From contig DAIDIP010000012.1 of the NCBI GenBank assembly GCA_027451745.1, forward strand, positions 41,216-105,215: a stretch of DNA of 64,000 nucleotides. The letters are read 5' to 3'. The notes beneath the pieces are model-generated. The model made no database searches. It saw only the letters and a list, made by a program, of their open reading frames with translations, and was not told the DNA's origin. Positions 47,060 to 54,888 of this stretch are shown here, piece after piece. Both the position numbers and the translations under genes were made by a program. Every line of letters starts with the position of its first letter. Position 1 is the first letter of the stretch. This DNA is from Candidatus Melainabacteria bacterium (GTDB taxonomy: Bacteria > Cyanobacteriota > Vampirovibrionia > Obscuribacterales > Obscuribacteraceae).

Positions 47060-47153
47060 GCCGGGGCTAGAGTAGCTCTCGAAAAGTGGAAGCTTTACCA
47101 CCTGCCCCGACAATTTGACCCCTACCCAAAAAACTTGACCGCTACCCCAAGAG
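47060..47153 (+). repeat. Cloverleaf-like hairpin element followed by TTGACC-type repeats
   Basis: Between 47060 and 47110 an outer stem (GCCGGGGC with GCCCCGAC, one mismatch) encloses two small hairpins, AGAG-TAG-CTCT and GTGG-AAGCTTTA-CCAC. Directly after it are two tandem short repeats, TTGACCCCTACCCAAAA (from 47115) and TTGACCGCTACCCCAAG (from 47135). A third copy lies at 48165 beyond trhO. The segment is richer in G and C than its surroundings. It may be the end of a lost insertion sequence or a structured intergenic repeat; no transposase is nearby. Confidence 0.45.
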
Positions 47154-47251
47154 TCAAGTCAAGAAGATGATTGAAAATACTAATTGACAATCTTTAACCG
47201 AATTTACAAAACAGCTAAAATTGAATGTCTATATAAGTTTCAACAAAATTT

Positions 47252-47332
47252 GATAAACTCAGTTAAACCTACGGATTGGATTCGTAAACTGTAGATTGTG
47301 AGTTCCATCCTCATCATCGGTTAGTTTTTTAG
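47252..47332 (+). repeat. Degenerate tRNA-Thr copy, probable right attachment site
   Basis: Aligned without gaps to the intact tRNA-Thr (3' half plus its downstream flank), about 39 of 55 bases match. The matches include TTCGTAAAC around the anticodon and TCGG-TAG followed by TTTTTAG at the 3' end, which also covers the tRNA's flank. The upstream part keeps GAT-AACTCAG at nearly the same spacing. The anticodon stem no longer pairs and the T-loop is altered, so it is not a working tRNA. Its orientation is the same as the tRNA at 39199. The 47154-47251 stretch between it and the repeats holds nothing I recognise. Confidence 0.6.
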
Positions 47333-47349
47333 TTCTATAGGCTTATCTT

Positions 47350-48168
47350 ATGCCATATGTCGTCGTCGCCTTTTATCATTTTTTCGACTTTTCCGAATTT
47401 AAACAAAAGCAAGCAGATCTAAAATCAGAAATGCTTAAGCTGGATATTAAGGGGTCATTACTCATTGCCTCTGAAGGTATTAACGGCACAATCTCTGGTA
47501 CACGTGAAAACATTGATGTCTATCTTCTGTATCTCAAGACACACATTACTAAAGGCGAATTCGAGCATAAGGAAAGCCACTACGAGCGCCAACCATTTGG
47601 CCGTGCCAAAGTGCGACTAAAAAAGGAAGCTATTACATTCGGTGCTACTATCAAAAGCAAACCCGGAACATACGTTGAAGCGTGCGATTGGAATGCACTC
47701 ATTGATAATCCTGATGTTCTACTGCTTGATAGTCGTAATGATTATGAGGTGCATGTAGGCACATTTAAAGGCGCCCTCAATCCAAACATTCGCACTTTTA
47801 AAGAGCTGCGTGACTATGTTCATAAAGCCTTAAATCCAGCAGAACACAAAAAAATTGCTACATATTGCACTGGCGGTATACGCTGTGAAAAATTTTCTGC
47901 CTGGCTTTTGGATCAAGGCTTTGAAGAAGTCTACCAGCTCAAAGGTGGCATTTTAAAATATCTAGAAGAAATCCCACAAGAACAAAGTAAATGGCAAGGC
48001 GAATGCTACGTATTCGATGATCGTGTTGCATTAGGTCATGGACTTGTGCCGTCTAATACAATCACCAGGTGCAACGCATGTGGGCATTCACTGACGAAAG
48101 AAGATCGAACTGATATAGCTCCTAATTCTACTGGCTGTCCCTATTGTTCTTCCAGCAAACCCAGTTGA
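47350..48168 (+). CDS. trhO: tRNA uridine(34) hydroxylase, rhodanese family
   Basis: Hydroxylates uridine 34 of certain tRNAs, the first step to 5-(carboxy)methoxyuridine. The 272-residue protein has the N-terminal family domain (LLIASEGINGTISGTRENI, FGRAKVRLKKEAI). A rhodanese domain has the active-site Cys173 in TYCTGGIRCEKF (second Cys179). The C-terminus has CNACGHSL and GCPYCSSS, a likely zinc site. The final stop codon lies inside a short repeat (TTGACCCCTACCCC) also present upstream of the gene, so the extreme C-terminus may have been altered by it. It begins 17 nt after the tRNA remnant, just outside the island. Confidence 0.93.
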   Translation: MPYVVVAFYHFFDFSEFKQKQADLKSEMLKLDIKGSLLIASEGINGTISGTRENIDVYLLYLKTHITKGEFEHKESHYERQPFGRAKVRLKKEAITFGATIKSKPGTYVEACDWNALIDNPDVLLLDSRNDYEVHVGTFKGALNPNIRTFKELRDYVHKALNPAEHKKIATYCTGGIRCEKFSAWLLDQGFEEVYQLKGGILKYLEEIPQEQSKWQGECYVFDDRVALGHGLVPSNTITRCNACGHSLTKEDRTDIAPNSTGCPYCSSSKPS

Positions 48169-48185
48169 CCCCTACCCCAAAAAAG
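48165..48185 (+). repeat. Third copy of the TTGACC-type short repeat
   Basis: TTGACCCCTACCCCAAAAAA matches the copies at 47115 and 47135 in the same orientation. It overlaps the trhO stop codon (TGA at 48166-48168). Together the copies flank trhO. Confidence 0.45.
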
Positions 48186-48291
48186 CAAAAAAAGTCAGAA
48201 GCCTCTCATCTCAAGTGGACAGTCGACCGGTTAGGTCTCAGTCTCAAAGTTTTTTGGGCAGGTGTCCATCATCATGAAATAGAACGTAGAG

Positions 48292-49032
48292 CTATTTCAT
48301 TGATGCATAGTAGTGCACGGGACTACTAGGATCAATTAGCAAGATAATATCGCGGTATTGTATTGGCACAGTATGTGATCCACCAGCATAACAATCAACT
48401 GCGTATTCATCAAAAACAACATTGAAAGATTCTGGTGTGATATAGAACGTTTTGAAATTAGAAGCAATAGGTGCCGTGCCCTTTTTAATCCAATTTTTAT
48501 CAGGATTTTGCACTGTTGCAATTAAATAGTCATAGCAAAGTTTAGACAAAGTATTTAAGTAATTAGAGTCTTTTTTAAATATATTTTTTAGCTCAAGCGG
48601 CTTTGCAGTATAGAACTCATAATTGAGAGGCAAAGTTGAATGAGAAGGATGCGCAGAAGGAGCAATATATTTTTCTGTATTGAAGACAAGAGAAACAATA
48701 CAATTATTGCGTGAATAAATCTTGTATTCGCTTGTGAATGTGCCTTCTTTCCAACCTGCATCACTGCGCTGTAATGTGGCAAATTCTGATTTAAATTTAT
48801 TGGTTTGATCGTTTGCTAAGTCAACGATCTTTTTGTTGATTGTTTTAATGCGTGCATTGGATACTTTGTCCATACGTACTCTAAATAAAGGGTATTTAAA
48901 ATCGATACTATAACGTTCTGGCACTTTTTCGATAATACTTTTCTCAACCCAGGTGAACTTTTCAGTCAGTTGAGAATAAGCTGGTAAGCACACAAACACT
49001 GCGATAAATAAGAAGAAAAATAGTTTGGCCAT
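48292..49032 (-). CDS. Exported DUF3298/RsiV-like domain protein
   Basis: The 246-residue protein has a signal peptide (LFFFLFIAVFVCLPAYSQ). The beginning of the mature part (VEKSIIEKVPERYSIDFKYP) and the middle resemble DUF4163. The end (FYITPESFNVVFDEYAVDCYAGGSHTVPIQYRDI) resembles DUF3298, as in RsiV and PdaC proteins. These domains bind glycan or lysozyme in some bacteria. No transmembrane anchor or sigma factor is present, so an anti-sigma role is unlikely. AAGGAG lies about 13 nt before the ATG. Confidence 0.7.
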   Translation of the reverse strand: MAKLFFFLFIAVFVCLPAYSQLTEKFTWVEKSIIEKVPERYSIDFKYPLFRVRMDKVSNARIKTINKKIVDLANDQTNKFKSEFATLQRSDAGWKEGTFTSEYKIYSRNNCIVSLVFNTEKYIAPSAHPSHSTLPLNYEFYTAKPLELKNIFKKDSNYLNTLSKLCYDYLIATVQNPDKNWIKKGTAPIASNFKTFYITPESFNVVFDEYAVDCYAGGSHTVPIQYRDIILLIDPSSPVHYYASMK

Positions 49033-49299
49033 TTAAATGAATCTCTCCTTTAAGTCATAAAATTCGCTTGTTGTTCATTATAACTGTTGCAGCTATTTTG
49101 AATTATAAGAGCCTCTCTGCCGCGTACAATAACTGCTGCCAAGTGGATGTCGTTTGTGATTACGTCGACAGATACCGAGTTCTTTTATCCACTCGCTTTA
49201 TTCGGACTGGGCGAAAAACTTCTATGCAAAATAAATTGATTATCGATTTGGTAGAATGTTCACAAGTCTATGTCTATTGTGTATTTATTGGAGCCCAAG

Positions 49300-51768
49300 G
49301 TGAGCGTATCAGTATCAGAAATAAGTCCACATATTAAAGTCCAGAAACATGCACGCTTTGGTCAATTCCTTCTAATATTAGTTCTTGTTGCAGCTGCAAT
49401 TGGATGTTATTTTCCATCGCTTTTCTCTGGCTTTATGAGCGATGATTATTTTGCCTATTCTTATTTTTTTAAAGCCTTGCACTTGCAGCCTTTATCACTA
49501 TTGCATAATTTTACTGGTTCTTGGATGTCGTCCGAACTTAGAGAATTGTACTACCGTCCATTTATGGTAATTCCGCATTTATTTGATTGTTTGGTGTGGC
49601 GCTTAAATCCTATTGGCTATCATCTAACCAATTTGATTATTCATGCAGTATGTACTGTCCTTGTATTTCTAATAACTAAAACTATTTTGAGATCGCTTCA
49701 TGACAGTACGAATGTGCTGCCCTCTTTTTTGGCAGCACTTCTTTTTACTGTACACCCATTCCATGCTGAAGCTGTATCTTGGGTTCCTGGTAGAGTAGAT
49801 AGTTTTTGCACAATGCTTTATTTATCCAGTTTGTTTTTGTTTCTCAGCTCGCAAGAATCCAATAACCAAAAGCTTCGCACAGTTAGTTACATTTGCGCTT
49901 TTAGCTCAATGATGTGCAAAGAAATAGGTGTGGGTTTACCAGCTGTACTTTCCTTATATGTTTTGTGCAAACGTTTCGGTACAGAGGGAATCAAAAGCAG
50001 CATAAAAAATGCATTAAAAGAAACCAGCATTTATTGGGGACTGTTTATTGCATATTTAGCTTTGCGTACCTACGCTTTAAAAACAGTATTTGGAGGCTAT
50101 GCTGGTCTGACTGGTGTCCTAACCGATAGTATCTGGATTCAGAGAATATTAGACTTAAAATCTTACGAGAAAATATTTCTGCCCATTCCAATTGAAATGG
50201 TAGGGAAATACAACTTTAATCTCATATCTCTATTTTTGTTGAATTGCTCAATAGCAGGTCTTTCACTAGTTAGATTTTGGTTTTGTAGACCTGGTTTTCG
50301 TTTTCTCAGAGTGTTTGTGTTTACTGTTGGCTGGATTGCTATTCAATTTGCCATAGTGTCTCGAGTGTGGAATGCAACTGAAGGATTAGCAGGTGGTAGA
50401 CAATTTTATTTGTTGAGTGTTCCATATTGTATTTTGGTAGCGCTATTTTTAGTGCCCTTGTGTGAGAAAGATAAACGGCACAAAATTTTGAATATTGTAG
50501 CGGCAGTAGCGATGATCTTCTATTGCAGCGTTTTAGGAGTAATCAGTTTTAAACAGAATAAAATTTGGACTGATGCTGCTGCCTATTCTAAAATGTTTAG
50601 CGCTGCCATTTTAAACCAAGAGCAAAAGCTTCCCACTGACAGCAGAATTCTAATACTAAATCCTCCTGTTACTTATGAGCATATGGGATTGTACCCAAGT
50701 TATGAGGTTTTACGTGGACTTTTTGAGTGGCCGTTTTGCAAACCTGATCTTTCTAATCGCATCTGTTCGCTGCAGCCATATTTTTACAATCCTAATCTGA
50801 TAAATAAATCGGCACTAAATATGGTGCTTAAAGATGGTGCCACAAAAGTGATTTGTTGGAATGATGATAAAAAAATAGCAAGCCCTCTTACCTATGCTCC
50901 TCCAAATGGACCGAGCAGCACTGATTGTCATTTAGATCCAGTTGCGCACGTTGACAACGCTTTTATTTATCGTGTTGTTCCGAATAAACCAATTAGAAAA
51001 CAAAACATAGACTGTTTAGAAATTTCTGTTGCCTGCAAATGCAATGAAATACAAAATCGAAAACCGCATGTACTGGCGCTTCTTTGGTCAGACAGTGCTC
51101 AAGCTTCTGAAAGAGACCACAAGCACAGTACGTTGTGGCAATTTAATGGTGACGATGGCAGCCAAGGTGAGCGGACAGTAGATAAAGATGAACGGATGGC
51201 AACATCATTGGCTACTTTGCTTACTAAAGATGGTCATGTCCATACATATCGTTTCCACCTTTCAGAAATGACCAGTTGGAATCTTTTTGGTAATTTAAAT
51301 TCCTTAACTCTTATGCTGACCAATCCTTATTTTAATAAGGGTAAAACTGATGGCGTTAATTACGATATCAAGTCTGTAAAGCTTTTGAATTTAGACAACG
51401 AAATTCCAAGTTTATCTTTAGATGCTTCGCTTTGGCATCGCAATCAAAATGGTACTTACAGTTCTAATAACAAAGAAAAATTTGTGTTTAACTACGATGC
51501 CAGCAAAATAAAAGAAGCTAAGCAATTAGTTGTTGAGATCTCCAAACCTGATTACTTTTGGGAATATTTTGCTGGTTCGTATAGACAGAAGAAGCTTGCC
51601 GATAAAAGGCTTACTATGCTGACACTTAAGAGGCTCAGCGGACAGTTTACTGTTAATGCTGCAATATTCCCCTGCCGAGGAGATTATCAAATTCGCATTA
51701 CTACACTAGATTCAACTAAGAACATATGCAGTTATGTAAGCGATCCGGTAGTCGTTTGCGTAAGATAG
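49300..51768 (+). CDS. Large GT-C-like polytopic membrane protein
   Basis: About 822 residues. The first half has roughly ten membrane helices and an early acidic motif in a periplasmic loop (FMSDDYFAYSYFF) followed by YYRPFMVIPHLFD, HLTNLIIHA and TVHPFHAEAVSWVPGRVD. This is the pattern of GT-C/PMT-type glycosyltransferases that use lipid-linked sugars. The second half (about 420-822) is soluble and beta-rich, without a family I recognise. I choose the GTG at 49300 over the ATG at 49270 because GGAG lies 6 nt before the GTG. The donor and acceptor are unknown. The 49033-49299 gap has no other gene. Confidence 0.7.
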   Translation: MSVSVSEISPHIKVQKHARFGQFLLILVLVAAAIGCYFPSLFSGFMSDDYFAYSYFFKALHLQPLSLLHNFTGSWMSSELRELYYRPFMVIPHLFDCLVWRLNPIGYHLTNLIIHAVCTVLVFLITKTILRSLHDSTNVLPSFLAALLFTVHPFHAEAVSWVPGRVDSFCTMLYLSSLFLFLSSQESNNQKLRTVSYICAFSSMMCKEIGVGLPAVLSLYVLCKRFGTEGIKSSIKNALKETSIYWGLFIAYLALRTYALKTVFGGYAGLTGVLTDSIWIQRILDLKSYEKIFLPIPIEMVGKYNFNLISLFLLNCSIAGLSLVRFWFCRPGFRFLRVFVFTVGWIAIQFAIVSRVWNATEGLAGGRQFYLLSVPYCILVALFLVPLCEKDKRHKILNIVAAVAMIFYCSVLGVISFKQNKIWTDAAAYSKMFSAAILNQEQKLPTDSRILILNPPVTYEHMGLYPSYEVLRGLFEWPFCKPDLSNRICSLQPYFYNPNLINKSALNMVLKDGATKVICWNDDKKIASPLTYAPPNGPSSTDCHLDPVAHVDNAFIYRVVPNKPIRKQNIDCLEISVACKCNEIQNRKPHVLALLWSDSAQASERDHKHSTLWQFNGDDGSQGERTVDKDERMATSLATLLTKDGHVHTYRFHLSEMTSWNLFGNLNSLTLMLTNPYFNKGKTDGVNYDIKSVKLLNLDNEIPSLSLDASLWHRNQNGTYSSNNKEKFVFNYDASKIKEAKQLVVEISKPDYFWEYFAGSYRQKKLADKRLTMLTLKRLSGQFTVNAAIFPCRGDYQIRITTLDSTKNICSYVSDPVVVCVR

Positions 51769-51792
51769 TATTCTGCCTGCTCACAAACAGAT

Positions 51793-52017
51793 CTAGATTG
51801 CAGGGGTACTAGTTGTAAGTGACTTATTCAAACAGTCTTCTATATTTTGGGCTTGCCTATTATAGAAAGTTGCTATACCGTTAAATTCGCATGCATTGGT
51901 TTGGTTAGTGCTTATATCGTCACTGCTACAAGCACCATTGCACCCATTAAGTGCAGGAATAACAAAAAGCATCAGTATAATTATGCCAACATTTTTTACA
52001 ATCTGCTTAAGTTTCAT
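51793..52017 (-). CDS. Small lipoprotein of unknown function
   Basis: From the ATG at 52017 the 74-residue product begins MKLKQIVKNVGIIILMLFVIPALNGC, a signal peptide with a lipobox (LNG-Cys). The mature part holds three more cysteines (CNGACSSDD, NACEF, EDCLNK). A longer frame to 52104 exists but its first 29 residues are polar and unlike a leader. It follows a similar small lipoprotein on the same strand. Confidence 0.6.
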   Translation of the reverse strand: MKLKQIVKNVGIIILMLFVIPALNGCNGACSSDDISTNQTNACEFNGIATFYNRQAQNIEDCLNKSLTTSTPAI

Positions 52018-52094
52018 AATATCAATATTTACATCCCATACTTTTATATACTTGCCCTGCAAAGCTTTATCTTTCCTACGTCGAGCTGTTAGAA

Positions 52095-52301
52095 CTAAAG
52101 ACAATCTTGCCGATTCCTACTAAGGGCGGTTGACATATCATTGATATATCTGGTATTGGCTTTATTATAGTTAGACAAAGAATTGTTAACTGCGGTTTGC
52201 GCTGCATCACAATTTTCTTGGCTTTGATCATTACAACCGGATAAGGAAAGTAACACAAGGCTTAAAACAATTATTTGACAGCTAAATATACTGAGCTTCA
52301 T
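52095..52301 (-). CDS. Small lipoprotein of unknown function
   Basis: The 68-residue product from the ATG at 52301 starts with a hydrophobic leader ending in LSLSGC, a lipobox. The mature part (NDQSQENCDAAQTAVNNSLSNYNKANTRYIND) is short and helical with two further cysteines. GGGA lies about 9 nt before the ATG, and a longer frame from 52334 is not supported. It may be co-transcribed with the lipoprotein gene downstream. Confidence 0.6.
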   Translation of the reverse strand: MKLSIFSCQIIVLSLVLLSLSGCNDQSQENCDAAQTAVNNSLSNYNKANTRYINDMSTALSRNRQDCL

Positions 52302-52430
52302 TCTTATTTTCCCAAAAATATGTTTGTGGCGCATATGAGAACATAGCGCCTAATATGCCCAAGATCGTAGCATGAATATGTTAGTGAGTATGATAGATTA
52401 TCAGCAAGTCGGACATTATAATTGTGAAAT

Positions 52431-53360
52431 CTAAAGAGGGTTTTTAGTAGGCTCTTTCAAGGCAGCCAAACTACCATTACCGACCTGCAAAACTGCTTCA
52501 GTACTCTTGCATTCCATGATCTGCCAATTAGGCTTATGGGGCTTTCGAATTAAGAGTAAGTCCAAATTGATATTACGTATTCTGGGCAATAAAAGCTCTA
52601 TTTCTTTTTGTTTTAAAAAAGTCTTGTCGCTGCAAATCACTGTACCTGCATCAGTAGGTGGAAGGAAACTCACAACTTCATCTCCTAACAATCTAAATAA
52701 AGACTGTGAGTTTTTTTCATAAGTAGAAAGCACGGCAGAATTTGTATTTGTCGTTTCAATATTATTGGGCTGGTTTATAGTACCTTTGGAAATCGAGGGT
52801 CTAATTCGCAATGTAAATCCTTTCTGCCATTCTTTGTATGGGTCATTTGAAAAATGCAAAAACTCAGATTCATCCATAGTTTTTCCAAATGCCATTTTTA
52901 CTGGTAAAAAATAAGGACGGGTGTCTTCTGAAAATGTGATTGGCACTGTGACACGGCAAAGTTTCGTAAATGGGTCTTGAGGCTCAGATATTTCTGGGCC
53001 TTTGCAAAAATTTTCTATCGGAAAATTTTTGCCCACTAAATATGCTAAATTTGGTTCTTGTCCGCTCTTGTAAAGTAAATAAGAAACCCAGCCGCCAGGG
53101 ACAAGACATGCGCATTTTCCTCCAAAATAACTCTTGGCTTTTTTAATGTCTCCTTTGGAAATACTGCAGAGAAATTCTTTTGCAATATAAATGGGATCGT
53201 TCTCTTTATAATTATCAAAGTAAAACCAAGCAATGCCTGAAAGCACAAGCAGACAACAACAGAAAAGCAGTAAGCGAAGTTTATATAACGATGCAAAAAT
53301 TCGCTTTACAAAATCACTAGCTTGAGAGTTTTTAATGGGATTGGTATCAGCCAGAAGCAA
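52431..53360 (-). CDS. Membrane-anchored protein of unknown function
   Basis: The 309-residue protein has one membrane helix (LLLFCCCLLVLSGIAWFYF, about 30-48) after a basic N-terminus, so most of it lies outside the cytoplasm. The beginning of the outer domain (DPIYIAKEFLCSISKGDIKKAKSYF) resembles the NTF2-like or DUF4878-type folds of stress lipoproteins, but I cannot confirm this. No catalytic motif is visible. It overlaps the upstream TPR gene by 14 nt on the same strand, so the two are co-expressed. Confidence 0.6.
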   Translation of the reverse strand: MLLADTNPIKNSQASDFVKRIFASLYKLRLLLFCCCLLVLSGIAWFYFDNYKENDPIYIAKEFLCSISKGDIKKAKSYFGGKCACLVPGGWVSYLLYKSGQEPNLAYLVGKNFPIENFCKGPEISEPQDPFTKLCRVTVPITFSEDTRPYFLPVKMAFGKTMDESEFLHFSNDPYKEWQKGFTLRIRPSISKGTINQPNNIETTNTNSAVLSTYEKNSQSLFRLLGDEVVSFLPPTDAGTVICSDKTFLKQKEIELLLPRIRNINLDLLLIRKPHKPNWQIMECKSTEAVLQVGNGSLAALKEPTKNPL

Positions 53361-54273
53361 ATTTTTGTACCTCAGCTTGTTTTAATATAAATCGAATCGA
53401 TTTCTTAATTCTATCCCAACATTTTATATCTTCTTTTAGTATATCTATTTTTGCGCCCTGAGAAATTACTTTCTCAAAAGAGTTAAACACTTCTGGACTG
53501 TCAGGAAACTTTGTTTTTGCAACTTCTATTAAATTACTTGCAGACATATAATCATCTAGTGAAAAACAGAGAAGCATTTGATCTTTATAGCTTGAAGCAC
53601 GCCAACAGTCGAGCGCAATCATGCGCCATCCAATTGCAATGATATTTTTCTTTTGGTCTTCTGAGATACTTTCTTGTTTAATAAGCTGACAATATTTTTC
53701 TAGTGACTCGTGCGCTATGTCTATTCTTTTAGCAGCTACTGCACATTCAAACAGCTGCCCCCATAATAAACTCGACTGCTGATTATTTTTGAGTGTGTCC
53801 TTAAGAAGAATAACGGTATCAGAGTCTCGTCCCAGCTTTTTATAAACGCTAACCATGGCAAGAACATAATTGAGATTGGCGTCACATAACGCATGTGCCT
53901 TCTTATAATTATCGAGCGCATCTTTATTGTTGCCCACTTGTTCATAGGATTTGCCCAAAAGATAGCAGGCTTCTGGTTCTTTCGGTTGCATTATTACAAG
54001 TTTTTTGGCTATTCCAACAGCCTCCACTGCTTTGTCATCGGCAAGGAGTGCCTTTACCAATTTTTCGCTGGCAAAATAATCCTGCGGACAAATTTCTATG
54101 AGCTTGTGAAAAACTGCCTCAGCCCCTGCCCAATTTTTCCTGAGATAAAGCTGCATTCCGACAGTTCTTAATAACGTCTCGTCCGAAGCAGAATTAGCTT
54201 TAGCTGCAGGCCAAGAGAATAGCTGCAAAATTACCGTTGCCAAGATTATTGGTTTGTAAGAAAGAGGTGCCAT
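53347..54273 (-). CDS. Exported TPR protein
   Basis: The 308-residue protein has a signal peptide (ILATVILQLFSWPAAKANS) and about four TPR units between residues 35 and 190 (AEAVFHKLIEICPQDYFASEKL, EACYLLGKSYEQVGNNKDALDNY, YVLAMVSVYKKLGRDSDTV). A helical C-terminus without clear repeats follows. It is a protein-interaction scaffold in the envelope; the partner may be the membrane protein encoded by the overlapping downstream gene. Confidence 0.75.
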   Translation of the reverse strand: MAPLSYKPIILATVILQLFSWPAAKANSASDETLLRTVGMQLYLRKNWAGAEAVFHKLIEICPQDYFASEKLVKALLADDKAVEAVGIAKKLVIMQPKEPEACYLLGKSYEQVGNNKDALDNYKKAHALCDANLNYVLAMVSVYKKLGRDSDTVILLKDTLKNNQQSSLLWGQLFECAVAAKRIDIAHESLEKYCQLIKQESISEDQKKNIIAIGWRMIALDCWRASSYKDQMLLCFSLDDYMSASNLIEVAKTKFPDSPEVFNSFEKVISQGAKIDILKEDIKCWDRIKKSIRFILKQAEVQKFASG

Positions 54274-54432
54274 CTTCCACGCGGGTTTATCAATCTGAGC
54301 GACTTATATTAACAGCAGTGCTGGAACATGACAAGACAAAGCAAATTATTTTCAGTATTAAGGTTGATTGGTATACGATATTTTCAGTAGTACACTAACT
54401 TAGCACGGTCTGAACTTCAAATGGAGGAAACT

Positions 54433-54873
54433 ATGAAAGTTGTAATTGCTATAGATGAAGAGCAGTCTGCAAAAACTGCTCTTGAATATACTTTAAAGGG
54501 CAAATATGACAAAAATACTGAGTTTTATTTAGTGCATGCAATCGCCCCAAGTTTTGCTGATGCTCCTGTTGAAGGCATACCAGATGTTGTTGCCGAAGAA
54601 AGACAAGAAGAACAAGTGATCTTGGATAATTTGGCAAATGCTCTTAGACAAAAACTTGGTGCCAAAATACAAACAGGTATTTTTTATGGCGAAATAGCTC
54701 AAGTAATTGCTGATGAGTGTAAGCATTTTGATGCTGATGAAACGATTATTCCTAGTCATGCTCGACATGGTTTTAGTCGGCTCTGGTTTGGTAGTGTTGC
54801 TGACGAAATTGTTGATGCAGCACCATGTACTGTAATTGTTCTGAAAATGCCGCAAACAAATAAAGCTCATTAG
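54433..54873 (+). CDS. Universal stress protein
   Basis: UspA-family protein of 146 residues starting MKVVIAIDEEQSAKTALEYTL. The C-terminal nucleotide-binding pattern SHARHGFSRLWFGSVADEIVDAAPCTVIVLK is complete, so an ATP-binding Usp is likely. I start it at the ATG at 54433 because GGAGG lies 6 nt upstream; the ATG at 54421 overlaps that site. The exact stress is not knowable from sequence. It converges with the tolC-like gene 15 nt downstream. Confidence 0.92.
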   Translation: MKVVIAIDEEQSAKTALEYTLKGKYDKNTEFYLVHAIAPSFADAPVEGIPDVVAEERQEEQVILDNLANALRQKLGAKIQTGIFYGEIAQVIADECKHFDADETIIPSHARHGFSRLWFGSVADEIVDAAPCTVIVLKMPQTNKAH

Positions 54874-54888
54874 AGTTAAAGATTCTTT

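Noticed and set aside
49068..49337. Plus-strand frame of 89 residues before the GT-C-like gene
   Set aside because: Overlaps the better supported start at 49300 and has no signal or domain.
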